Shown in pieces: positions 7,398-15,894 of a stretch of 64,000 bases of DNA. Source of the stretch: Spirosoma panaciterrae DSM 21099. GTDB lineage: Bacteria > Bacteroidota > Bacteroidia > Cytophagales > Spirosomataceae. Made by a program: the position numbers and the translations under genes. Every line of letters starts with the position of its first letter. The first letter of the stretch is position 1. The notes under the pieces are model-generated. The model had not been told where the DNA came from, did no database searches, and was given only the letters and a program-made list of their open reading frames with translations. Location of the stretch: positions 124,001 to 188,000 of the forward strand of contig NZ_KB893175.1 in the NCBI RefSeq assembly GCF_000374025.1, written 5' to 3'.

Positions 7398-8438
7398 ATG
7401 AAAACTTATCTCATCTTACTGCTGCTGGGCTTGGTAGGGTTCGTTTTATCCTGTAATCATGCCGAGCTTTCCCCTTCCCTTAGTAATGATTCGGCTCGTG
7501 AGCAAACCCATTCGGGTGCCCGCATGGGTGATGACTTAGAAGTGGCTATTGCTGACCAGAAGGTCCTGCTCAATCAGGAAGCCACTTTAGCTACAGTGCC
7601 TGGTGGAGTAACCCCGATCACCATGAAGTTGAACTGGGCTTTGGATAACAATGGCACGCCAACCGGAGGATGTGACGTAGCCCTACAAATCAATACAACT
7701 GGGAGTGGCGATATAACTATCCTTTCCATAACTCCGCCCTCCTCAAACTCAATTACCTATTTGGATAATCAGGGTAACCTCACGAGTCAGAAAACAAACA
7801 GAATACGAGCCATGGGAGCTGGCTACCGCGTAGAACTTGTTTTCGATCCAACGGCCCGAACGGTCAAAATAACGACGAAAGTCGGGGCGGCTGTAGCCTT
7901 ATATGGAGGCTGGGGACCATCTGATTCTCCATTTATCAGTGGCCCAGCCAGCTCATCCTATGCCAGCCTGACTTCATATACAGCAACGGCTGCTGGTGAA
8001 GCTGCCCACCGATTGACGGGAACGGTTATAGGATCAAGTGGCTCGTATGACGGTGTATCAACTCGTGATAAAGTTTTCGATGGCAACATCAATACCTATT
8101 TTGATGCACCAAGCGCAAACGGTCAATGGGTCGGTTTGGATTTAGGCTCCGTCAAGTCAATTAATCGGATTGTCTATAGACCCCGTAACGGTTGGGGAAG
8201 CCGAATGCCAGGCGGAAAATTTCAGATTAGCAATGACCCCAACTTTACCAACGCTGTCACGCTTTATACGATACCTAGCTCTAGTTCTATCACGTTCTCC
8301 GATTATGAAATATTCCAGAAAGACTGGGGGGCTAGCCCAACAGGGCCTTTTACCTGGGCTGTTAGTGCACGCTATATTCGCTACCTATCACCTAACAATG
8401 GGTGGGGCAACATCGCGGAAATAAAAGTTTATCAATGA
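7398..8438 (+). CDS. Secreted lipoprotein with F5/8 type C (discoidin) domain
   Basis: The 346-residue protein has a hydrophobic leader and lipobox VLSC (acylated Cys19), so it should be anchored to a membrane and probably exported to the surface. Residues about 60-180 form a beta-rich region of unknown type. Residues about 205-346 resemble a discoidin/F5-8C carbohydrate-binding domain: a DKVFDGNINTYFDA motif, GQWVGLDLGSVKSINRIVY, and a closing NIAEIKVYQ. Function is likely glycan binding, with no catalytic domain visible. The gene is intact although it lies inside the dead IS4-like element, and it is followed by its own 30-bp hairpin, so it seems to be a later arrival. The 270 bp upstream (7128-7397) is AT-rich with no other ORF. 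Confidence 0.82.
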   Translation: MKTYLILLLLGLVGFVLSCNHAELSPSLSNDSAREQTHSGARMGDDLEVAIADQKVLLNQEATLATVPGGVTPITMKLNWALDNNGTPTGGCDVALQINTTGSGDITILSITPPSSNSITYLDNQGNLTSQKTNRIRAMGAGYRVELVFDPTARTVKITTKVGAAVALYGGWGPSDSPFISGPASSSYASLTSYTATAAGEAAHRLTGTVIGSSGSYDGVSTRDKVFDGNINTYFDAPSANGQWVGLDLGSVKSINRIVYRPRNGWGSRMPGGKFQISNDPNFTNAVTLYTIPSSSSITFSDYEIFQKDWGASPTGPFTWAVSARYIRYLSPNNGWGNIAEIKVYQ

Positions 8439-8449
8439 GTTAGTCAGTG

Positions 8450-8520
8450 ATACATAAAGAAGCACGAAGTCGGTTTACAGGTTCAGTCTTTGTAAATCGA
8501 CTTCGTGCTTCTTTATGTAT
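8450..8520 (+). terminator. Long hairpin after lipoprotein gene
   Basis: Thirty-bp arms (8450-8479 and 8491-8520) pair at 29 of 30 positions around an 11-nt loop. The T run is poor (CTTTATGTAT). Position 12 bp after the stop suggests a terminator or mRNA 3' stabiliser. Confidence 0.65.
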
Positions 8521-8671
8521 GGGCTTGATTCGGACTGACGAATAAAAATCTGCTACGTTTTTCCAACGTACTTCCTGTGCTGTAATACCATTAAATCGGG
8601 AAATAGCTTCTCAACGTCCAGAAAGTTCAAGCCACTTTTTTAATTCACCATAGGGCAATCAACCTCCATAA

Positions 8672-9336
8672 CTAGGTAAAGATCGCATCGGCACGCATCT
8701 GAGTAAGCCAGATCGACAACCCGCCAGTCATTACAAGTGGCTAATGCTATTTTTCAACACAACGTGCCCCGAACAACTTACGCTCGGTATATTACGCTGT
8801 ACGTTTGCTTTATTAAGTGGTCGTGTGAGATACCTCATTTTAGATGCCACTACCTGGCAGATTGGCCAAAAAAACGTACAGTTGCTAGGGCTTCTCTACC
8901 CAGGAGTCGCTATTCCTATTTTCTGACGGTCGGCCGCAGGATCTCAATAAAAAGGGGCATAGTAACGAACGTGAACGGCAAGCCTTTAGCGAACAAGCCA
9001 GTCGACGGTTTAACTTAAAAGGCAAGGTACTTTTAGCTGATCGGAAATATACTGGCTAGCGTTGGTTTACCTTTCTGCATCAGCAGGACATCGATTTTGT
9101 TATTTGTCTACAACGAGAATGTTATAGATATGACATTGGAACCAGCTACCGGGGTTTAGAGAAAAGAGCACTACGACGCAAGAGAGCGGTCTGGGCTTGG
9201 ATCAACTGACCTGATTGCCGACTTAAGTTGGTTATGCGTCGCAATCGGGATGCTAGTCAAGATAAGCGCAAGCAAGACGAACCCGTTTTTTATTGGATAA
9301 CCAATTTTGACAACGTGCATACGGCCACTGAATTAT
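8672..9336 (+). pseudogene. Central fragment of IS4-like transposase, frameshifted
   Basis: 8672-8926 reads LGKDRIGTHLSKPDRQPASH, then YLILDATTWQIGQKNVQ with the first catalytic aspartate, and stops at 8924. The next block continues in another frame from 8940: DLNKKGHSNERERQAF, then GKVLLADRKYTG with the second aspartate, a TAG at 9057, and RWFTFLHQQDIDFVI. A final block reads PVFYWITNFDNVHTATELY. The region carrying the third catalytic residue is deleted. The DNA between 8521 and 8671 holds nothing recognisable. Confidence 0.75.
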
Positions 9337-9404
9337 ATTTGTCCAGTAGTCTGGCTTTTGGTTACCTTTAATGGTCAATATCACTGAATCTTAGCACAAT
9401 AGGT

Positions 9405-9725
9405 ATGGAAGCCAACGACTATGATTTCGAAGAGAAATGGAAACAGTTTGAAGAAACAGGTAAGGAACTGTCAGGTACGATCGGAGCGGTGGCCGGGGCT
9501 GTAGTAGGCATTTCCTTGTTGGGGTTAAGCGCTCCAGTGATGTACTTTACCAAGAAAGCGGCTGGAAAAGAAACGGCAGATGCCTTGCGGGAAACAGGTG
9601 ATAAAGTACTGGAAAAAACGAAATGGATGAGTGAATTCGGGCGGTTTACGGGCAAAAAGTTCGGCCCCAAAATCTTAGGAACAGTCCTGTTCGGTGTGAC
9701 AGGTTTACTTTCGAGCGAGGAGTAG
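9405..9725 (+). CDS. Small hypothetical protein with glycine-rich hydrophobic segment
   Basis: 106 residues. The acidic N-terminus (EANDYDFEEKWKQFEE) precedes a glycine/alanine-rich hydrophobic stretch at about 23-48 (SGTIGAVAGAVVGISLLGLS), a lysine-rich amphipathic middle and a second hydrophobic end (PKILGTVLFGVTGLLSS). It looks like a small membrane-associated protein; no family is recognised. It begins 42 bp after the target duplication of the dead IS, so the insertion may have separated it from its original promoter. Confidence 0.55.
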   Translation: MEANDYDFEEKWKQFEETGKELSGTIGAVAGAVVGISLLGLSAPVMYFTKKAAGKETADALRETGDKVLEKTKWMSEFGRFTGKKFGPKILGTVLFGVTGLLSSEE

Positions 9726-9824
9726 TACACCGATGGCCAGTTGCTAGAGCAGGGGATGGACCTCCCGAATGAAGTTGATACAAGAAAATACCAGGCTAGT
9801 ATGCTGTAACTGGCCGAAGGGGTG

Positions 9825-9832
9825 TATGTTTG
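9825..9832 (+). promoter_or_regulatory. -7 box (TATGTTTG) for GSIII
   Basis: An exact TAnnTTTG match 36 bp before the type III glutamine synthetase start. No TTG is found at the proper upstream distance, so support is partial. Confidence 0.45.
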
Positions 9833-9868
9833 GTTAATTTTTCAACCTAAAACCTCGAAACCGTCTCA

Positions 9869-12058
9869 ATGTCCAATTTTCGGTTTAAAGCGCTTGAAAT
9901 GGCCCAGAATCGTCAGGCGATGCTCGTAACAGCACCTACCGAGCGCGTTGGTGATTTTTTTGGCAGTTATACCTTTAACAATGAAGTAATGCGATCGCTT
10001 CTGTCGCCCGAAGCGTACCTGAAGGTTACCGAGGCCATCAACACCAATGGCCAGATCGACCGGGCCATAGCCGACGAAGTAGCTGGCGCTATGAAATCGT
10101 GGGCTACCTCGAAAGGAGCTACACACTATACCCACTGGTTTCAGCCGCTGACGGGCGAAACGGCCGAAAAGCATGACGCTTTTTTTGATGTAGGATCAGA
10201 CGGGAAAGCCATGGAGAAATTCAAAGGAAGCGCCTTGGTGCAGCAGGAGCCGGATGCTTCCTCGTTCCCCAGTGGCGGACTTCGGAATACTTTCGAAGCC
10301 CGTGGCTATACCGGATGGGACCCCAGCTCACCCGCTTTTTTGATGGATAATGGTGCCGGGGGGAAGACACTCTGTATTCCATCGGTATTTATATCGTATA
10401 CAGGCGAAGCCCTTGATTACAAAACTCCCTTACTAAAAGCGTTGAATGCGCTGGATAAGGCCGCGACGGCTGTTTGTCAGTATTTCGACCGCAACATTAC
10501 CAAAGTGACGCCTACTCTGGGACCTGAACAGGAATATTTTGTGGTCGATCGGGCTTTGTTCTATGCCCGTCCTGATCTGGTATTGGCGGGTCGAACGGTG
10601 TTTGGTCATCAGCCGGCGCGGGGGCAGCAGTTGGAAGACCATTATTTTGGCTCGATTCCTCCGCGAGTCAATGCCTTCATGGTCGATTTTGAGTTTGAGT
10701 CGATGAAGTTGGGTATGCCCGTCAGAACCCGGCATAACGAAGTGGCACCAGGACAGTTTGAAGTAGCGCCAACCTTTGAGGAAGTCAATTTATCCATTGA
10801 CCACAACGCGCTACTAATGGATCTGATGGAAAAAATAGCCGAAAAGCATAACCTGAAAGTCCTTTTCCACGAAAAACCGTTTGCTGGAATCAACGGGAGC
10901 GGCAAACATAATAACTGGTCGATGGGGACCAATACGGGTGTTAACCTGCTGGCTCCCAGTACAAAGCCTAAAGAGACGCTTCGTTTTCTGACATTTCTGG
11001 TCAACGTGATCAAAGCGGTTCATGACAATGCCGATCTGCTGCGGGCCAGTATTGCATCGGCTGGTAACGAACATCGCCTTGGAGCCAATGAAGCGCCACC
11101 CGCCATCATGTCGGTCTTTCTGGGTGAAACATTGACGCAGGCATTGACTGATCTGGAAACTAAGTCGGAAGTGACGATCAACAAAGGGGATAATGTGTAT
11201 TACAAACTGGGATTGAACCGGATTCCGAGTCTGATGCGCGATAATACCGATCGTAACCGGACGTCTCCGTTTGCCTTTACGGGCAATAAGTTTGAATTCC
11301 GGGCAGTAGGGAGTTCGGCCAATTCAGCTTCGACCATGACGGTGCTGAATGCCATTGTTGCCGATCAGTTGAACAAGTTTAAAACCGATCTGGATGGTCG
11401 ATTGGCCCGGAACGAAAAGAAAGAACTGGCCATCGTCGACATTCTGAAAGAGTATTATGCGAACTCAAAACGGATTCTGTTTGAAGGGAATGGCTATTCG
11501 GATGAGTGGGTAGAGGAAGCGGCCCAGCGCGGTCTGTCGAACATCAAATCATCGCCCGAAGCCCTGGCGGTTTACGTTCAGCCCGAGTCCCTTTCCTTAT
11601 TTGAACGGACAGGGGTCATGAATCATGCCGAAGTCGAATCGCGCTATGAGATTGAGCTGGAGAAATACATCAAAAATGTGCAGATCGAGTCGCGGGTGAT
11701 GGGCGATCTGGCTATGAACCACGTCGTTTCAACAGCACTCAAATATCAGAATAAACTGGCCGAAACCGCCCGAAATCTGGTCGAGTTGGGTATGAGTGCC
11801 GAAGCCGAGCCGATCAAAGACATTCTCCGTGAAATTTCGACCCGCGTGCTGGTTATCAAAAAAGGCGTTGAAGCCATGATTGAGTCGCGGAAGAAAGCGA
11901 ATAACGTGGGCGATACGGTTGAACGGGCTCGTCTGTACGCAACCGAAGTAAAGGATCATTTCGAGATCATTCGCTATGAAGTAGACAAGCTCGAAGAGAT
12001 CGTGGACGACGAAGACTGGCCGCTGGTAAAATACCGGGAATTGTTGTTTGTGAAATAG
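9869..12058 (+). CDS. glnN: Glutamine synthetase type III (GSIII)
   Basis: The large (729-residue) hexameric-type glutamine synthetase found in Bacteroidota and cyanobacteria makes glutamine from glutamate and ammonia. The N-terminal GSIII domain begins FRFKALE, with HYTHWFQPLTGETAEKHDAF. The catalytic domain has TLGPEQEYFVVD, VRTRHNEVAPGQFE, GINGSGKHNNWSMG and GNEHRLGANEAPP. The C-terminal GSIII extension is helical. Start is the ATG at 9869, 36 bp after a TAnnTTTG box. It converges on carbonic anhydrase with a shared hairpin terminator at 12061-12101. Confidence 0.96.
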   Translation: MSNFRFKALEMAQNRQAMLVTAPTERVGDFFGSYTFNNEVMRSLLSPEAYLKVTEAINTNGQIDRAIADEVAGAMKSWATSKGATHYTHWFQPLTGETAEKHDAFFDVGSDGKAMEKFKGSALVQQEPDASSFPSGGLRNTFEARGYTGWDPSSPAFLMDNGAGGKTLCIPSVFISYTGEALDYKTPLLKALNALDKAATAVCQYFDRNITKVTPTLGPEQEYFVVDRALFYARPDLVLAGRTVFGHQPARGQQLEDHYFGSIPPRVNAFMVDFEFESMKLGMPVRTRHNEVAPGQFEVAPTFEEVNLSIDHNALLMDLMEKIAEKHNLKVLFHEKPFAGINGSGKHNNWSMGTNTGVNLLAPSTKPKETLRFLTFLVNVIKAVHDNADLLRASIASAGNEHRLGANEAPPAIMSVFLGETLTQALTDLETKSEVTINKGDNVYYKLGLNRIPSLMRDNTDRNRTSPFAFTGNKFEFRAVGSSANSASTMTVLNAIVADQLNKFKTDLDGRLARNEKKELAIVDILKEYYANSKRILFEGNGYSDEWVEEAAQRGLSNIKSSPEALAVYVQPESLSLFERTGVMNHAEVESRYEIELEKYIKNVQIESRVMGDLAMNHVVSTALKYQNKLAETARNLVELGMSAEAEPIKDILREISTRVLVIKKGVEAMIESRKKANNVGDTVERARLYATEVKDHFEIIRYEVDKLEEIVDDEDWPLVKYRELLFVK

Positions 12059-12060
12059 TC

Positions 12061-12101
12061 AAAACCGCATCGGCGACCCAATGGGTCGCCGATGCGGTTT
12101 T
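12061..12101. terminator. Bidirectional hairpin terminator
   Basis: A perfect 19-bp stem (12061-12079 with 12083-12101) and 3-nt loop, flanked by A on one side and T on the other. It sits between convergent GSIII and carbonic anhydrase genes and can serve both. Confidence 0.85.
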
Positions 12102-12111
12102 GGTGAATAGC

Positions 12112-12759
12112 CTAATACCAGGGTTTGTCGGTCAGGTTATAAATCTTCTGGATGTTGTGTAGTATTTCCGGGAAATTCAATTCAAGATCTTTAATGCGCC
12201 CGGTTCGAAGATCGAATACCCAGCCGTGTACTTCAGGATAACCGTGTTCAAAATAGGAAAGTTGAACAGCGGCCGTTTTGATAACGTTTACACATTGCTC
12301 CTGCACATTTAACTCAACAAGCCGGTCATAACGGGCGTGTTCGTCCGTAATAAGGTCAAGTTCGTCCTGGTGCGCCCGGTACACATCCCGGATGTTACGT
12401 AGCCAGGGATTCAGGGTTCCCAGATCTTTAGGCTGCATAGCAGCTTTAACCCCTCCGCAGTTGTAATGCCCGCACACGATAATGTGTTTTACTTTCAGGT
12501 GCAGCACCGCATATTCGATAACCGACATGACGTTTAGGTCAATGTTATTGACCAGGTTGGCAACGTTACGATGAACGAATGCTTCACCGGGCTTAATGCC
12601 CATCATGTCCTCGGCAGTTACCCGGCTGTCGGAGCAGCCAATGTATAGATAGTCTGGTTGTTGATTTTCAGCTAGTGTTTTAAAAAAATCGCCGTCGGTC
12701 TGCGTTTTTTCCGTGATCCATTTCTGGTTATTCTCAAAAATTTGCTGGTAGCTTGTCAT
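12112..12759 (-). CDS. can: Beta-class carbonic anhydrase
   Basis: Zinc enzyme interconverting CO2 and bicarbonate, supplying bicarbonate for carboxylases. 215 residues, usual for the class. Zinc ligands are C42 in GCSDSR, H98 and C101 in CGHYNCGG; D44 and R46 form the catalytic dyad. The sequence around FVHRNVANLV matches the plant/E. coli Can-type. The start is clear (MTSYQQIFENNQ). Confidence 0.95.
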   Translation of the reverse strand: MTSYQQIFENNQKWITEKTQTDGDFFKTLAENQQPDYLYIGCSDSRVTAEDMMGIKPGEAFVHRNVANLVNNIDLNVMSVIEYAVLHLKVKHIIVCGHYNCGGVKAAMQPKDLGTLNPWLRNIRDVYRAHQDELDLITDEHARYDRLVELNVQEQCVNVIKTAAVQLSYFEHGYPEVHGWVFDLRTGRIKDLELNFPEILHNIQKIYNLTDKPWY

Positions 12760-12971
12760 AACTAAAGTAAAAAGATGGTGACTGATGAGTCGTCAATAGG
12801 AAAAGGAGCCTATACAATTTAGGGGTGAAGATAGCAGTTTTTAGTAAACTCTTAACTTTGCCTTTTAATCTCTTTTTAATGTAGACCCTAGGGTGAATCT
12901 AAAAGAATAAGCAGTTTTTGCGAATTTGACATTAGCCTGTCCTCGATACTGTATTAAAAAGCATACGTAAT

Positions 12972-14174
12972 TTGCGGAGCTATTTCGTCGATCATAACCT
13001 CAAGCCCGTGTATTCTGCTGCTAACCTACTACATGACCTTTGTCGGTTACCCCATAGGGGGGCGGCTACCCCGCAGGGGGCAGAAGCGGCCCGTCTTTTA
13101 CAAGCTTACCTGACCGACATGGGAGCGGAGGTGCGTACAGAATCGTTTCAAACTCCGCGTACCTACATAACGATTGTCTACTGGCTGATTGGGGGCCTGC
13201 TCATAAGTCTGGCGTTAATTCCGGTTTCGGGCGTTGCGGTTGGTCTGGTGTTGTATTTTACTGTTATGGCCTGGCGGTATTTCAACTGGCACTATTCATT
13301 TATTACCCGGTTTCCGGTGCAGCATACGGCCAGTAATGTGATTGGTAGCTGGGCGAGTAACGGACTCAAAGAAAACAGGCGCAAAGTTATTCTGATGGCT
13401 CACTATGATACGGCACCTGTATCGCTTCTCTACACGCCAAAACAGCAGGCAAACTTTCGGGTGTCGCTGATCATTTCGCTTTGGCTTATGGGCTTTGCGG
13501 TTGGTATTGCGGCCCTCGAAGCGCTAAAAACGGGCTTGCCATATGTTCAGTATATTCGGTATGCGCTGATGACCTATTTTGGGCTCCAGGCAGTTTTAGG
13601 AACGCTTGGTTACTGGCTCAATGGGTACACGAATGGAGCCAGTGATAATGCAACGGGAGTGGCAGCGGCTTTGTCGACAGCCGAGCGATTGCTGGACGTA
13701 AATCTGCCCGATCTGGACATTGAGGTTGTTCTTACCAGCGCCGAGGAAGTGGGTATGATTGGCGCTTATCATTACGTAGAAGCCCACAAACGAGACTGGA
13801 AACGGACCGAAACGATGGCCATCAATTTTGACACACTTGGTGCCGGAAAGCTGACCGTCATTGAGCAAACGGGTACGGTCGATCGCATCCGCTACGATAA
13901 TACAGTGACCCAATTGGCGAAGCAACTGCTGATGAGTGATCGATTTCGGGATCGGGCGCAGGTTGGACGCTGGCATACCGCCGATTTCGACAGTGTATGG
14001 TTTGTACGCAATCGGATTCCCGTACTGGCTTTGTGTGCGTTGGACGAGCAAGGCCGGATGCCACGTATTCATCAGCCCACCGACACCCTTGAACACATTG
14101 AAACTGAGCCAATGAATGATGCCACCGAGCTTGCCGAAGCGGTTGTGTTGAAGTGGATCATGAATAACGGATAA
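12972..14174 (+). CDS. M28-family zinc peptidase with membrane helices
   Basis: 400 residues. The N-terminal SAANLLHDLCRLPHRGAATP region is typical of M28 peptidases. Two transmembrane segments follow at about 67-100, with further ones at about 165-215 inserted in the catalytic domain. Zinc-site motifs are AHYDTAP (His/Asp), GASDNATGVAA (bridging Asp), TSAEEVGM (general base Glu), NFDTLGAG and IHQPTDT (His). It is probably an aminopeptidase facing the periplasm. The start must be TTG at 12972: an in-frame stop lies at 12933 with no ATG or GTG between, and the next ATG would cut off the conserved N-terminus. Confidence 0.85.
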   Translation: MRSYFVDHNLKPVYSAANLLHDLCRLPHRGAATPQGAEAARLLQAYLTDMGAEVRTESFQTPRTYITIVYWLIGGLLISLALIPVSGVAVGLVLYFTVMAWRYFNWHYSFITRFPVQHTASNVIGSWASNGLKENRRKVILMAHYDTAPVSLLYTPKQQANFRVSLIISLWLMGFAVGIAALEALKTGLPYVQYIRYALMTYFGLQAVLGTLGYWLNGYTNGASDNATGVAAALSTAERLLDVNLPDLDIEVVLTSAEEVGMIGAYHYVEAHKRDWKRTETMAINFDTLGAGKLTVIEQTGTVDRIRYDNTVTQLAKQLLMSDRFRDRAQVGRWHTADFDSVWFVRNRIPVLALCALDEQGRMPRIHQPTDTLEHIETEPMNDATELAEAVVLKWIMNNG

Positions 14175-14229
14175 TCAAGGGGGCGGTAAACGGCATTGTT
14201 CATTATACATTATCCATTAGCTTTGTCCC

Positions 14230-14790
14230 ATGGCAAACTATAAAAACGAGGGGTACGACCCTGAAGAAATCAGCGCCCTCAAGGAGGAATGTCGGAAGGA
14301 AGGCAAATCGTTCGTTTATGTCGAAGACGATGATCTGGATACCCTGGATGAAGGCGAATGCGTACACATTCAGTTTCCGGGTAAATACCAGGGTGAAGAG
14401 GTTATTTTCGATACACTGGTCTACACGCTTCGATTACACCACAGCAGTTTAGTGTATGAAATGGCTGTGGAGCAGGTACGTAAGACCTATCCGGAATATG
14501 TGCCACCCGAAGACCGCAAGCCAAACTATAAAATCTCGCCTGAGCTGGAAGAAGAGGCCGAAACGGCTTTGACCGAAATTATTGACGAGATCGAAGAAAC
14601 CGAAACGGTAAAAGTCCAGGAGCATGTAGAGGTCGATATGCAATCCGATTATGGCATTGCACTGGATGTGTGTCTGAACGTAGAAGAGATCAACGACGAT
14701 ATCGTCGAAGCATTCGTCCGCGACTTCAACGCCAACAAACTTTCCCTGGACACAACCCTGTATTCCTTCACGAGCGAAGACGAAAATTAA
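14230..14790 (+). CDS. Acidic conserved hypothetical protein
   Basis: 186 residues, strongly acidic (VEDDDLDTLDEGE; ELEEEAETALTEIIDEIEE). There is no signal peptide or membrane segment, so it is likely cytoplasmic. No domain is recognised; the pattern of beta strands around HIQFPGKYQGEEVIFDTLVY and the helical middle suggest a compact small domain. The start ATG at 14230 is 55 bp after the M28 peptidase, so they may be co-transcribed. A heptad hairpin follows. Confidence 0.75.
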   Translation: MANYKNEGYDPEEISALKEECRKEGKSFVYVEDDDLDTLDEGECVHIQFPGKYQGEEVIFDTLVYTLRLHHSSLVYEMAVEQVRKTYPEYVPPEDRKPNYKISPELEEEAETALTEIIDEIEETETVKVQEHVEVDMQSDYGIALDVCLNVEEINDDIVEAFVRDFNANKLSLDTTLYSFTSEDEN

Positions 14791-14792
14791 TT

Positions 14793-14869
14793 AGTGATTG
14801 AGTGGTTGAGCGATTGAGTGAAAAAATACATATCAACTATTCACTCAATCGCTCAACCACTCAATCACT
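14793..14869. repeat. Perfect heptad inverted repeat
   Basis: Perfect 29-bp arms (14793-14821 and 14841-14869), each made of tandem 7-bp-like units GATTGAG/TGGTTGAG, with a 19-nt AT-rich loop. It fills the gap between two co-directional genes and ends 9 bp before the next start codon. Confidence 0.85.
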
Positions 14870-14878
14870 CAATGGACT

Positions 14879-15352
14879 ATGCAACAACCCGACTCACTTA
14901 ATCAGGTGGCAGAATTCCACCGAACCTTTCATGCCCCTATTTTAGACACTCCGCAGATCCCCTCGGAAGCCCGTTGTCAACTGCGGGTAGCCTTACTGGC
15001 AGAAGAGCTTGATGAATTGCGCGAGGCCATTACCGAAGGCGACATTGTTGCTGTAGCCGATGCCCTTTGTGATTTGCAGTATGTACTGTCGGGGGCTGTA
15101 CTGGAATTTGGGCTGGGCCATAAATTCAAAGCGTTATTTGATGAAGTGCAGCGCTCGAATATGAGCAAAGCCTGCCTGACCGTAGCTGAAGCCGAAGCAA
15201 CCGTAGCCGAATACCAGGCCAAAGGTGTAGCCTGCCATTTTATTGAATCGGACGGTAAGTTTCTGGTATATCGCGACGCGGATCACAAAACCCTGAAAAG
15301 TGTCAATTACTCGCCAGCCGATCTGGAGGGAGTTCTGAACGAACTGGTCTAA
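14879..15352 (+). CDS. MazG/PRA-PH-like nucleotide pyrophosphohydrolase
   Basis: 157 residues of the all-alpha NTP pyrophosphatase superfamily. The metal-binding pattern is visible as LLAEELDELREA (EExxE-type) and ADALCDLQYVLSG (ExxD-type second helix). The substrate is probably a nucleoside triphosphate or a damaged nucleotide. It resembles phosphoribosyl-ATP pyrophosphohydrolase-like stand-alone proteins, not the two-domain MazG. The start at 14879 is 9 bp past the heptad hairpin; the next gene begins 15 bp after its stop. Confidence 0.8.
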   Translation: MQQPDSLNQVAEFHRTFHAPILDTPQIPSEARCQLRVALLAEELDELREAITEGDIVAVADALCDLQYVLSGAVLEFGLGHKFKALFDEVQRSNMSKACLTVAEAEATVAEYQAKGVACHFIESDGKFLVYRDADHKTLKSVNYSPADLEGVLNELV

Positions 15353-15367
15353 CCAACGCATGGACTT

Positions 15368-15820
15368 ATGCTTTTTAGAAAAGCTGCCCGGCAGGACGTT
15401 CCATCGATTGTAAAACTACTGGCCAACGACAAACTGGGTCAGTTGCGCGAAAACGATACAGATCCGTTACCGGAAGCTTACTACAACGCTTTTGAAGCGA
15501 TCAATAAAGACCCGAATCAGGAGTTGATCGTGGTGGAAAGCGAAACCGGAGACCTTCTTGGCACCCTTCAGTTGAGTTTCATCCAGTATCTGACCTATCG
15601 GGGAGGTATTCGGGCGCAAATTGAAGCGGTTCGCATACGGGAAGATGTTCGGGGAGAAGGGATTGGCCAGAAAATGATAGAATGGGCGATTGAACGAGCC
15701 AGAGAACGCAAAGCCCATACCGTACAATTAACAACGGATAAACAACGGCCTGACGCTCTTCGATTTTATGAAAAGCTTGGTTTCATCGCATCGCATGAGG
15801 GGATGAAGCTGCATTTTTGA
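15368..15820 (+). CDS. GNAT-family N-acetyltransferase
   Basis: 150 residues covering one GNAT fold. The acetyl-CoA pyrophosphate loop is in IREDVRGEGIGQKMIEWAIE (R/QxxGxG/A). The closing strand region ALRFYEKLGFIASHEGMKL is typical. The substrate is unknown. It begins 15 bp after the pyrophosphohydrolase, so the two likely form an operon. Confidence 0.87.
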   Translation: MLFRKAARQDVPSIVKLLANDKLGQLRENDTDPLPEAYYNAFEAINKDPNQELIVVESETGDLLGTLQLSFIQYLTYRGGIRAQIEAVRIREDVRGEGIGQKMIEWAIERARERKAHTVQLTTDKQRPDALRFYEKLGFIASHEGMKLHF

Positions 15821-15894
15821 GAAATTTATTAGGAGTAGATTCGTTGTTAAAAAGTTCTCTTTATAGCATAGAATCCGAAGTTATGTGAGCGTGT

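Larger units (their letters stand above)
6631..9352 (+). mobile_element. Dead IS4-like element, internally split
   Basis: Terminal inverted repeats AGACTACTGGACA at 6631-6643 and the exact complement at 9340-9352 bound the element. An 11-bp direct repeat GGCTTTTGGTT lies immediately outside on both sides (6620-6630 and 9353-9363), a target duplication of the size typical for IS4-family elements. Inside, the transposase survives as two pieces (6723-6872 and 8672-9336) with frameshifts and stops. The C-terminal part with the expected catalytic glutamate is missing. The pieces are separated by about 1.8 kb of foreign DNA: a 28-bp inverted repeat, an IS1182-like relic and a lipoprotein gene. Confidence 0.82.

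Noticed and set aside
8737-9018. Apparent 93-codon gene
   Set aside because: It is a wrong-frame reading of the decayed IS4-like transposase; the true frames give recognisable transposase blocks.
14793-14869. Possible CRISPR-like array because of short repeated units
   Set aside because: The units are contiguous 7-bp repeats arranged as an inverted pair, without spacers, and no cas genes are nearby.
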